A stretch of DNA of 43,387 nt, taken from the NCBI GenBank assembly GCA_963575715.1, contig CAUYTW010000033.1, forward strand, positions 1-43,387, written 5' to 3'. This DNA is from Gammaproteobacteria bacterium. Its GTDB lineage: Bacteria > Pseudomonadota > Gammaproteobacteria > CAIRSR01. Position 1 is the stretch's first letter. Each line of letters opens with the position of its first letter. The notes under the pieces were generated by a model. The model saw only the letters and a program-made list of their open reading frames with translations, was not told the origin of the DNA and ran no database searches. The translations under genes were made by a program, and so were the position numbers. Shown here in pieces: positions 27,738 to 35,440 of the stretch.

Positions 27738-29762
27738 ATGTTTTTCAAACGGAGTGAGTGCGGTTTAGAAATGCGCAAGTACCTTTATTGGATTGGCCTA
27801 CTGGCTTTCCTCACTCTAGTAGGCAGTTATTGGTACTTAAATTATTTTTTAGACGAGATAGGTTTGGATGCGCATGAGCAATGGACCTCTCCGCCACCGC
27901 ATGGCGCGGGTCCATTTTCCACTATAAATATTGATCCGCCACCCTCACAGCCAGAAATAGCCGCCGCTCCTGTCGCATGGCCTACTGGAGTGCTTCGTCC
28001 TCCGGTAACAGCAGAGAATTCTTTTGCGACGGTGGTTCGTAATATTCTTCCCGCCGTGGTGAATGTTTCTACCCAAAATAATACACTTGGATCTAGGCAA
28101 AATTCCAACCCCGCAAATCAGCAGGCAGCTGGAGAAGGGATAATGAAATTTGCTAGTCCTTATTCAGGGGTCGCTTGGGAAAGTATAGGATCTGGTGTCA
28201 TTGTAACGGCGGATGGTTATATCGTTTCCAATTATCATGTTGTAGAAAATTCTAAGAATGTGCTTGTAACGGTATTTGGTTCGTTGGGGAATCAACGTTA
28301 TCCTGCTGAAATAGTGCAACTGGATGCTGCGCGCGATCTCGTTCTCTTAAAAATTAAACCAACCCAACCTATGCGGGTAGCTCCCCTCGGTAATAGTGAT
28401 GAATTACAGGTTGGTGAATCCGTAATTACTGTTGGTTGTCCATTCGGTTTAGATCAGACGGTAAGTAAAGGTATCGTGTCTGGTTTGCGTAAAATGGTTA
28501 CTATCGAGGGAGTAATTCACGATAATCTAATTCAAACCGATGCAGCTATTAATCAAGGAAATTCTGGAGGTCCGCTAGTTTCAGCGAGCGGGGATGTTAT
28601 TGGTATTAATACTGCTATTTATTCTCCAACTCAAGCATTTTCGGGTGTTGGTTTTGCAGTGCCGGTAAATACGGTGCGAGATTTTCTTAATGAAGTAATT
28701 TTATTACCGGAAGGGGTTGGAGGGATTAATTTTCCATTAACTCCTCAACCAGTAGCTGCTGCGCGTAAATTACCGCCTCCCATTCCACCTAATGCCATTG
28801 CACCACATGTAGATCGTGGTGCATGTGAAAATTGTCATCAAATTATAAAAACTGGTCAATTGGTAGCTCAATATGTCCAACCAGGAATAATCGATCCCAT
28901 GGTAAGCGCGAATGGTCGCAATGTCGCTCTACCTGTTTCTGAAAATTCCATTGGTGCTACTTTTAAACCAGTTGATCCTTATCTGATTCAACGTTTTCGA
29001 CCACCTTTTGATGGTGGTGTATTCGTGGCAAGAGTAAATCCTGGCTCGCCCTCTGCAATAGGTGGATTAGCGGATGGAGATCTCATCTTCAAGATGAATG
29101 GACGCTGGGTACGTACACCAGAAGAACTGCAAGCATTGTTAATGGGTATATCACCCGGAGAACGAATTCGCTTCGGGGTAATGCGTAATCAAGAGCGCAA
29201 GGAAGTCATAATCACACTGGGTACAGTGTCAGATATGGTACAGCCGGTTGCTGGGCGAGGATTTGGACCAGGTGCCGGACGAGGATTTGGACCAGGATTT
29301 ACATTTGGTGGACCAGGGCCAGCATGTGGTCGTCAGGCAGCCTATCCTTGTTTAGCGGCGGCCCAGCCGGTTGCCGCGATGGCTGCTACGCCCATGATGG
29401 CTCCCGAAGTAGTGAATCCGATGATAGCAGCACCAACTCTTCCTAAACAACAAACCGCATTGTCTAAACCACCAACTGAATTCGAATGGCAAGGGATGGA
29501 ATTACAACCCATCACTGCGGCTATGGTCACCAAGGATCCCACATTAATGAATAAATCAGGGGCGGTGATTCAAGAAATTGATCCTGGTTTGCAGGCGGAG
29601 AAGGCAGGGCTTAAAGCTAATGACATCGTCTTAGCCATTAATAGTCTGCCAGTCGCTTCCAATGCGGAACTTGATAAAGCGATTACGGCTACGAATCAGA
29701 TTAATACTATTCTTTTGGATGTGGAACGGGCTGGCCAACATAAGTTGGTTACCTTAAAATAA
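27738..29762 (+). CDS. mamE: Magnetosome HtrA-like protease and magnetochrome protein MamE
   Basis: 674 residues from the ATG at 27738; a GTG at 27729 overlaps the mamI stop. One N-terminal membrane helix (LYWIGLLAFLTLVGSYWYL) precedes a trypsin-like domain with the full triad H167 (SNYHVVEN), D200 (AARDLVLL) and S276 (GNSGGPL). Then comes one CXXCH magnetochrome motif (CENCH, 363-367) and two PDZ domains (about 425-500 and 605-674). Between the PDZ domains lies a Gly/Ala/Pro-rich linker with GRGFGPG repeated. MamE processes itself, MamO and MamP and controls crystal maturation. Well-studied homologues have two CXXCH motifs; only one is present here, plus two cysteines (ACGRQAAYPC) in the linker. 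Confidence 0.95.
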   Translation: MFFKRSECGLEMRKYLYWIGLLAFLTLVGSYWYLNYFLDEIGLDAHEQWTSPPPHGAGPFSTINIDPPPSQPEIAAAPVAWPTGVLRPPVTAENSFATVVRNILPAVVNVSTQNNTLGSRQNSNPANQQAAGEGIMKFASPYSGVAWESIGSGVIVTADGYIVSNYHVVENSKNVLVTVFGSLGNQRYPAEIVQLDAARDLVLLKIKPTQPMRVAPLGNSDELQVGESVITVGCPFGLDQTVSKGIVSGLRKMVTIEGVIHDNLIQTDAAINQGNSGGPLVSASGDVIGINTAIYSPTQAFSGVGFAVPVNTVRDFLNEVILLPEGVGGINFPLTPQPVAAARKLPPPIPPNAIAPHVDRGACENCHQIIKTGQLVAQYVQPGIIDPMVSANGRNVALPVSENSIGATFKPVDPYLIQRFRPPFDGGVFVARVNPGSPSAIGGLADGDLIFKMNGRWVRTPEELQALLMGISPGERIRFGVMRNQERKEVIITLGTVSDMVQPVAGRGFGPGAGRGFGPGFTFGGPGPACGRQAAYPCLAAAQPVAAMAATPMMAPEVVNPMIAAPTLPKQQTALSKPPTEFEWQGMELQPITAAMVTKDPTLMNKSGAVIQEIDPGLQAEKAGLKANDIVLAINSLPVASNAELDKAITATNQINTILLDVERAGQHKLVTLK

Positions 29763-29790
29763 ATCAACTTTTCGCCGAAAGGCGTTGATT
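29763..29790. promoter_or_regulatory. Intercistronic hairpin after mamE
   Basis: AATCAA pairs with TTGATT around an inner CGCC-GAAA-GGCG stem with a GNRA-type tetraloop; a bulge lies on the 5' side. No T run follows, so it may act in RNA processing between mamE and the next gene rather than in termination. Confidence 0.5.
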
Positions 29791-29809
29791 ATAGTAACGA
29801 GAAACGCTA

Positions 29810-31210
29810 ATGAACGAAGATAACAAATCCACACTTGATAATTCGGAAGAATTGCTGAAGACTAGCATTCCGGTAAAGATGGATGATGGAAATAAATTTG
29901 TTTCATCGAAAGATGACACAAGTATTCAATCATCTCCTCTGCCAGAACCGAGGCGTGTTAAAAACAACCCGCTATCTCCTAAATGGTGGTCATCAAAAAA
30001 TGAGTCTGGACAGTCAGTAGATAGTGACAAGGTGGAAATTGTAGCCGTGGAAACGACGGTCACTACTCAGCCCCAGCATTTTGGTAAAAATAATGAAGTA
30101 GTAGTCCCTGCTGGAGTTACTACCTCATTGATGGATAATCAAGCTGAAATAAAAGAACCTATCGTAGTCGTCACTTCGATGGATAGTCAACCTGAAGTAA
30201 AAGGATCGGAAACCACATCTCTACCTTCGTCAGGAATTATTTCTGAGTTATCTGATGGAGCGAAAAATATTATGGCAACCGTATCCGATTTTCCGCTAAG
30301 TAAACCATCTGGCGTGACAGTGGATGAAGAAAAAAAGATATTGAAGACAATGAGTGATGTAGCTTCAAAGTTCGCAAAATTAGATCCGTCTAATATCTCG
30401 AAAAAATCAGAAAATGTAACAAAAGCGGCGACTATTTCTGAGAGAGTATCTTCTCTTTCGCAAGGAGGATCTTTTGTAACGACTGCTGAAAAAGAATTAC
30501 GCTTGAAAGAAATCCGCGAAGCGGCAGTTCAGAAGATCGAGAAGAAAAAAATACTGGACGCGCAGTTGCTTTCCGCCATGACAACACCATTGGATGAAAA
30601 AAAATCGGAAGAGGCAGCTGTATCAACTGTCGTTCAAGATGTGCAGCCAGAGATAACAGTACCAGAAATAGCGGTTCCAATAGCGGAAATCGTTGTCTCC
30701 AACCTTGATACTTTAGTACCACCTCCGCCACGTCCTACTGGATCATTTTCGCAAAATAAATCAGAGATTCGATCTGCTACTCAAACTCGTATCAACGAAG
30801 CTTATTTGAGACAACTCAAAGGAGAAGAACCTCTCGTCGAAAACGTGCGGGAATCGAAAGAGCCGCCTATGGTAAATAGTACCCCTGTTGGTGGGCGTAG
30901 GGAGGTTCCCGTAGAATCATTGGGTACTGGTATCTTTAACGCACTTGGCGACGTGATTGGAGGTGTAGTCAATCTCGTTAATATAGTAGGTGATGGTGTC
31001 GGAAAAGTTACCGCAGTTAATCCAATTTCTCAAAACTCAGGCTCGGAGCGAATGGCTTTGGGGCTGCGAGAAATGTTCACTGGTGTGAAGGAAATCGTAA
31101 AGGGTGGTGGCAATATTGTAATTGGCACTGTCGGTATAGTTGCAATCCCAATAGTTGCTGCGATTCAATCTATCAAATCTTCCAATAATTCAGAATCAAA
31201 AGAGACTTGA
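29810..31210 (+). CDS. MamJ-position, low-complexity magnetosome linker candidate
   Basis: 466 residues lying between mamE and mamK, where mamJ is found in Magnetospirillum. The first 340 residues are hydrophilic, Ser/Thr/Glu/Lys-rich and predicted disordered, with loosely repeated segments such as TSLMDNQAEIKEPIVVVTSM / TSMDSQPEVKGSE and PEITVPEIAVPIAEIV. Two hydrophobic, glycine-rich stretches follow: NALGDVIGGVVNLVNIVGD (about 380) and GGGNIVIGTVGIVAIPIVAAI (about 435), which could attach it to a membrane. MamJ tethers magnetosomes to the MamK filament and is poorly conserved in sequence. I infer the same role from position and composition; the sequence itself does not prove it. Confidence 0.6.
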   Translation: MNEDNKSTLDNSEELLKTSIPVKMDDGNKFVSSKDDTSIQSSPLPEPRRVKNNPLSPKWWSSKNESGQSVDSDKVEIVAVETTVTTQPQHFGKNNEVVVPAGVTTSLMDNQAEIKEPIVVVTSMDSQPEVKGSETTSLPSSGIISELSDGAKNIMATVSDFPLSKPSGVTVDEEKKILKTMSDVASKFAKLDPSNISKKSENVTKAATISERVSSLSQGGSFVTTAEKELRLKEIREAAVQKIEKKKILDAQLLSAMTTPLDEKKSEEAAVSTVVQDVQPEITVPEIAVPIAEIVVSNLDTLVPPPPRPTGSFSQNKSEIRSATQTRINEAYLRQLKGEEPLVENVRESKEPPMVNSTPVGGRREVPVESLGTGIFNALGDVIGGVVNLVNIVGDGVGKVTAVNPISQNSGSERMALGLREMFTGVKEIVKGGGNIVIGTVGIVAIPIVAAIQSIKSSNNSESKET

Positions 31211-31286
31211 AAATTTTGTTTTCCGTAAAAAAACCTCTATTTAAAATTTTTATTTTTATAACCAGTTAATAAAAAAGGGGTTATGT

Positions 31287-32336
31287 ATGAGTAACATAGA
31301 CAATATCGATCAGCCATTATTGCTCGGGATCGATTTAGGGACTTCCCGTACCAGAATAATGTCTAACCGTGGTGTCCGTTCTGAGGTTTTCTCAGTAGTA
31401 GGTTATCCAAAAGATATTGTTGGTGTGAAATTGATGAAGCATTCTTACATGATTGGTGAGGAAGCTTTGAGGAGGCAATCTTATCTGGATATTCAATATC
31501 CCCTGGAGGATGGAGTTATTAAAGAGGCTAACGATCATGCCACCGATGCAGCTAAATTATTAATTAAGCATGCAATTAGCCTGGCTAATCCACAACCTGA
31601 TGACAAAATTTATGGTGTGTTGGGTGTTCCAGCTCGTGCCTCCATGTTTAATAAATCACAGCTTTTGAGAATTACTCAAGAACTATTTGATTTTTCCATG
31701 GTAGTCTCTGAACCCTTCATGGTTGCTTATGAAATAGGTGCATTAAATAATTCCATTATTATTGATATCGGTGGTGGTACCACAGATATTTGTGCCATGA
31801 GAGGTACTATTCCTACTGGTGAAGAGCAGGTCACCATTTTGAAAGCGGGTAATTATATTGATTTGGTTCTGGAAAATTTGATCAGAGAGAATCATCCAGA
31901 AGTGCAGATAACTTCCAGTTTAGCACGCAAGATAAAAGAACAATACGCTTTTGTTGGTGAATCACAAGAAGCGAAACTGGTTAATGTTCGTATAGGTGGC
32001 AAGCCAGCAGTGATTAATCTTACCAAGGAAATTAAAACTGCTTGTGAAACCATCATCGCTGAAATTGTTGAACATCTGCAAAGTTTAATTATGATTTTTG
32101 ATCCAGAGGGTCAGGATGAAGCGTTACAGAATATCTATCTGACTGGTGGTGGTTCTCGTATTCGTGGTTTGGATGCAGTAATTATTGATCGCATGAAGGA
32201 ATATGGCATAATTACTGTACGTCAAATTTCCGATCCTGATTTTTGTGGCGTGGCGGGTGCTTTAAAATTGGCAATGGAACTACCAACCCAATATTGGGAA
32301 CAAGTCGGTCAGGTAATCAATAAGGCAACTAAATAA
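31287..32336 (+). CDS. mamK: Actin-like filament protein MamK
   Basis: 349 residues, the normal MamK size. Actin-fold nucleotide motifs are seen: phosphate 1 LGIDLGTSRTR (about 12-22), phosphate 2 IIDIGGGTTDICAM (about 158-171) and the adenosine motif LTGGGSRIRGLD (about 285-296). MamK polymerises in the cytoplasm and lines up magnetosomes in a chain. AAAAAAGGGG lies at ribosome-binding distance. The gene follows the MamJ-position gene by 76 bp, so the filament and its likely linker are side by side. Confidence 0.96.
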   Translation: MSNIDNIDQPLLLGIDLGTSRTRIMSNRGVRSEVFSVVGYPKDIVGVKLMKHSYMIGEEALRRQSYLDIQYPLEDGVIKEANDHATDAAKLLIKHAISLANPQPDDKIYGVLGVPARASMFNKSQLLRITQELFDFSMVVSEPFMVAYEIGALNNSIIIDIGGGTTDICAMRGTIPTGEEQVTILKAGNYIDLVLENLIRENHPEVQITSSLARKIKEQYAFVGESQEAKLVNVRIGGKPAVINLTKEIKTACETIIAEIVEHLQSLIMIFDPEGQDEALQNIYLTGGGSRIRGLDAVIIDRMKEYGIITVRQISDPDFCGVAGALKLAMELPTQYWEQVGQVINKATK

Positions 32337-32385
32337 TTTCAGATGTTTTTTGTTCTAAAACTGTAAAACTAACCAAGAGGTCGTC

Positions 32386-32709
32386 ATGAGTCAAATTAAA
32401 ACGGTACAAACCCAATCTGGTCTAGGCCCAAAAATACTCGCTTGCATGAGTTATCTTGGAATCTTAGCACTGGTTCCACTTGTATTAAATAGTGATGATG
32501 ACTATATTCGTTTTCATGCCCGTCAAGGGGTAGTAATTTGGATGTGGGAAGTGTTGGCAATTTATGCCCTGGTAATACCAGGAGGGCGTTTATTTTTTAG
32601 TATCTCCAGTTTTTTATGTTTCACCTTATCGATAATTGGCTTGAGTTCAGTTCTATTAGGAAGGGCTTGGAAACTCCCGGTAATTGGGAATTGGGCTGAA
32701 TCCATTTAA
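32386..32709 (+). CDS. MmsF/MamF-like magnetosome membrane protein (copy 2)
   Basis: 107 residues, ribosome binding site AAGAGG. Three hydrophobic segments; DUF4870-type signature SYLGILALVPLVLNSDDDYIRFHARQG aligns well with copy 1 at 25690. Probably a second crystal size and shape factor. A mamF-type gene placed between mamK and mamL is unusual for Magnetospirillum, where mamF and mmsF lie in separate operons. Confidence 0.82.
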   Translation: MSQIKTVQTQSGLGPKILACMSYLGILALVPLVLNSDDDYIRFHARQGVVIWMWEVLAIYALVIPGGRLFFSISSFLCFTLSIIGLSSVLLGRAWKLPVIGNWAESI

Positions 32710-32751
32710 AGCGTTAAAATGTTATTATCGGGTTCACATCGGGAATCACCC

Positions 32752-32985
32752 ATGAAAAAAATTACGGCGAGACCATACAGCTCGCTGATGGGTGCAATGT
32801 TGGTGTTGATTTTTACCTCGCAGAACATGCACGAAGTAGAAATACGCTTGATTTTTGGATCACCATTTACGATGCCACTAATTGTAATTATCTTGGGGGC
32901 ATTTATTAGTGGTTTTCTAGTAGCAACTTTGATACGCAAGAATCGCAATCGTGTTCGAGTTATGGAAAACATAGATAGGGAATAA
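32752..32985 (+). CDS. mamL: Magnetosome membrane protein MamL
   Basis: 77 residues from ATGAAAAAA; an upstream alternative start at 32719 would add 11 residues. Two membrane helices: SLMGAMLVLIFTSQNMHEVE and TMPLIVIILGAFISGFLVATL, then a basic tail (RKNRNRVRV). LapA-like (DUF1049) fold. MamL is needed for invagination of the inner membrane, and the basic amphipathic tail is thought to bend it. The position before mamM is conserved. Confidence 0.9.
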   Translation: MKKITARPYSSLMGAMLVLIFTSQNMHEVEIRLIFGSPFTMPLIVIILGAFISGFLVATLIRKNRNRVRVMENIDRE

Positions 32986-33054
32986 TAGTAGAAATTAGTC
33001 AATAATCTCTTCGATCCTCAATAATTGAATTTGAGTGTTGTTTAATTTAAATTT

Positions 33055-33099
33055 GTTGCCACCAATCGTTTACACGATTTGCGTGGCAACGTATTTTTT
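33055..33099 (+). terminator. Intrinsic terminator after mamL
   Basis: GTTGCCAC (33055-33062) pairs with GTGGCAAC (33083-33090), and inside AATCG pairs with CGATT; a run of six T follows at 33094-33099. It implies that mamM onward has its own promoter in the 100 bp that remain. Confidence 0.8.
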
Positions 33100-33162
33100 G
33101 GTTCTCTGTGCTAATGATATCTTTTGAAACAAATTTAATTTTGTTTTTTGTTTAAGAACCTC

Positions 33163-33203
33163 TCGAATCGTTAAGATCGATTAGGTTTCCACGCCGAGGA
33201 TCT
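33163..33203 (+). mobile_element. HEARO-like 3' end before mamM (diverged)
   Basis: An imperfect hairpin (AACCTC...TTAGGTT) is followed by TCCACGCCGAGGA (33188-33200), identical over 13 bases to the leader of mamT, then CT and ATGA. GGTTTCC-x-CGCCGA also matches the 3' end of the copy before the 42361 gene (GGTTTCC-GCGCCGA). GAGG lies at Shine-Dalgarno distance from mamM. The 5' core of the element is not recognisable. Confidence 0.4.
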
Positions 33204-34145
33204 ATGAACTATTCTAAGTGCATCGTGTGCTATCACGCGGTTGGCTGGATCGGCTTAGGCGCTAATTTTGCCATTTCGATTCTGAAAATCGTGGTTGGGG
33301 TTATTTCTGGTTCCCATGCGCTAGCGGTGGATGCATTGTATTCAGGAAAGGACGTTCTTACTTCGTTTCTAATTATTTTGGGATTGAAATTCACCAAACA
33401 ACCAATTGATGAGGAACATCAATTTGGACACGGAAAAGCTGAGTTTCTTTTTTCGATGATAATAGGTCTTTCTTTAATAATTATTACCGCACTTGTTCTC
33501 TATTTCGAGGCGGGTAAATTGATTCAGGGAACCCACCATGCTCCACATTTGATTGCGTTATGGACAGCGATTTTTGCCGCAGGTGCCAATGTGATGCTGG
33601 CTAGGTATACGCGATGTGTGGCTTTCCAAATTAATAGTCCGATGGTTGGAGTACTCACTCAACATCAAAAATCAGATGCTACTGCTTCTTTGGCGGTCGC
33701 GTTGGGTATTATTGGTTCTCATTATCTTAATATGCCATGGTTGGATACGGTGGTAGCGGTAGGTGAATGTATTGACCTTGGTTACATGGGAGGAGAAGTT
33801 TTTATCCATGCAGTGCGTGGACTTATGGATATTGCTGCACCGGAAAAAGTCGTAACTAAGATTCAAAAACTTTCCTCACTTATTTCAGGTGTCAAAAAAG
33901 TTGAAATAGTACGAACACGACGGGTAGGACAAGAAATTTGGGTTTCCTTGGTGATCGGAGTCGATCCGGAATTGTCCATTCATGAAGCGAAGAAAATAAG
34001 TCTTGTGGTAAGGAAAAATTTATTTGAATCCATTCCGCATTTAGGAGAAGTTAATGTCCATTTCAAATCCGTAAAGGGTTCAGTACCTGAATTGGACTAT
34101 ATCTTGCGTCAAAGTCGTTCGCATCTCGAGCTGGAGATATCCTGA
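33204..34145 (+). CDS. mamM: Magnetosome iron transporter MamM (cation diffusion facilitator)
   Basis: 313 residues, cation diffusion facilitator with five or six membrane helices and a C-terminal cytoplasmic domain of about 90 residues. Metal-site candidates are Y46 and D50 (VDALYSGKD) and H154 and D158 (QHQKSDATA), matching MamM rather than the bacterial zinc exporters. The N-terminal CIVC pair is typical. MamM imports iron into the magnetosome lumen with MamB, which it stabilises. Its stop codon overlaps the mamN start (TGATG), so the two are translationally coupled. Confidence 0.95.
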   Translation: MNYSKCIVCYHAVGWIGLGANFAISILKIVVGVISGSHALAVDALYSGKDVLTSFLIILGLKFTKQPIDEEHQFGHGKAEFLFSMIIGLSLIIITALVLYFEAGKLIQGTHHAPHLIALWTAIFAAGANVMLARYTRCVAFQINSPMVGVLTQHQKSDATASLAVALGIIGSHYLNMPWLDTVVAVGECIDLGYMGGEVFIHAVRGLMDIAAPEKVVTKIQKLSSLISGVKKVEIVRTRRVGQEIWVSLVIGVDPELSIHEAKKISLVVRKNLFESIPHLGEVNVHFKSVKGSVPELDYILRQSRSHLELEIS

Positions 34146-35440
34146 TGGCGGCGGCCCCATTGAGCGTGGTACTGTTTGTATTAGTTTTTTTTCTCGTGGA
34201 AACTGGAAAGGTGGGTCGTCATCAAGCCATGCTCGCGGGAGCAATTTTGATGCTTATGCTAGGTTGGATATTTGATTTCTATGCACTGCATCAAGCGCTA
34301 AAATCTATTTATTTCGATACACTTGCATTAATTTTTGGAATGTCGCTCGTCGGAAACATTTTGATTCGGTCCGGGCTATTTAATGTACTTGCTATGAAGG
34401 TGACGGCTTATTCACGAGGCAATGCTCAATTAGTTTTAGTGTTGCTAGTATTAATTACTTATGGTTTTTCATTGGTAGTGAATAATCTGGGTACGATGTT
34501 AATTATATTGCCACTGACTTTAGCCTTATGTAACGAAGCAAGGTTGGAACCCGTGCCAATTGTTATTGCGGAATTAATTGCATCTAATCTCGGAGGTGCA
34601 TCTACGCTGATTGGTGATTTTCCCAATATGATTATTGGCGCGGCGGGAAAACTCCATTTTGATGATTTTATTGGTGGCATGATGGTACCCTGCCTGATGA
34701 TGCTGGCGATCTTGCTGGGATATTTTGGTAAACGCATGGCGCAATCAAGTCATGATGGTGGAATAATGATGGAAAAACAAATTTTTGAACAAAAAGGTAT
34801 CAACAATTATCTTTTACGAGTGGGAATCACAATTTTAAGCGTGATGCTATTAGCCATGCTGTTCGCTTATCCTCTTGGCTTGCGGCCAGGCACTATTGCT
34901 TTAGTGGCAGGCGTGGTTATTCTCATTTTTGGCCGCGTACCACATGAATTTTTTTTTAAAGCCATAAGTGGTGCTGATATCTTTTTTTTCGCATCCTTAT
35001 TTATTATGGTAGGTGGATTACAATCGGCGGGGGTATTAACAATTTTTCACGAATTAATTGTTACCTGGGGTGGAAATAATATTACCCAGTCTTTATTGTT
35101 GTTCATGTTGTTGAGTGCGCTGTTGACTCCTTTTCTAAACGCAGGTCCCGCAACAGCACTACTTATTCCAGTAGCGGAAGTGATAAATCGAGACTTTCCC
35201 GGCAGCCAAGTATGGTGGGCGCTTTCCCTTGGTGTTTTGGTCGGATCCTCGGCAACTCTTTCTGGGGCCACAGCGGGACCGGTAGTAGCTAATCAAATGT
35301 TGCATCAACTCAAAGATCATCAGCGCATGTCCCACTCCGGTTGGATATTGGATTCAAGAAAATATCGGCAATGGGGCATACCAATTGCAGGTAGCTTTCT
35401 TTTATTTTCAATGTTTTATATTGCGATGTGGATTCAATGA
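34145..35440 (+). CDS. mamN: Magnetosome transporter MamN (ArsB/NhaD type)
   Basis: 431 residues with about 11 membrane helices, ion transporter superfamily related to ArsB and NhaD. Helix-breaking motif segments such as VVNNLGTMLIILPLTLALCN and LGGASTLIGDFPNMIIGAAG (about 150-170) match the two inverted repeats of that superfamily. MamN is thought to remove protons released during magnetite formation, but the ion has not been shown. It overlaps mamM at the 5' end and mamO at the 3' end by the four-base ATGA type. Confidence 0.94.
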   Translation: MAAAPLSVVLFVLVFFLVETGKVGRHQAMLAGAILMLMLGWIFDFYALHQALKSIYFDTLALIFGMSLVGNILIRSGLFNVLAMKVTAYSRGNAQLVLVLLVLITYGFSLVVNNLGTMLIILPLTLALCNEARLEPVPIVIAELIASNLGGASTLIGDFPNMIIGAAGKLHFDDFIGGMMVPCLMMLAILLGYFGKRMAQSSHDGGIMMEKQIFEQKGINNYLLRVGITILSVMLLAMLFAYPLGLRPGTIALVAGVVILIFGRVPHEFFFKAISGADIFFFASLFIMVGGLQSAGVLTIFHELIVTWGGNNITQSLLLFMLLSALLTPFLNAGPATALLIPVAEVINRDFPGSQVWWALSLGVLVGSSATLSGATAGPVVANQMLHQLKDHQRMSHSGWILDSRKYRQWGIPIAGSFLLFSMFYIAMWIQ

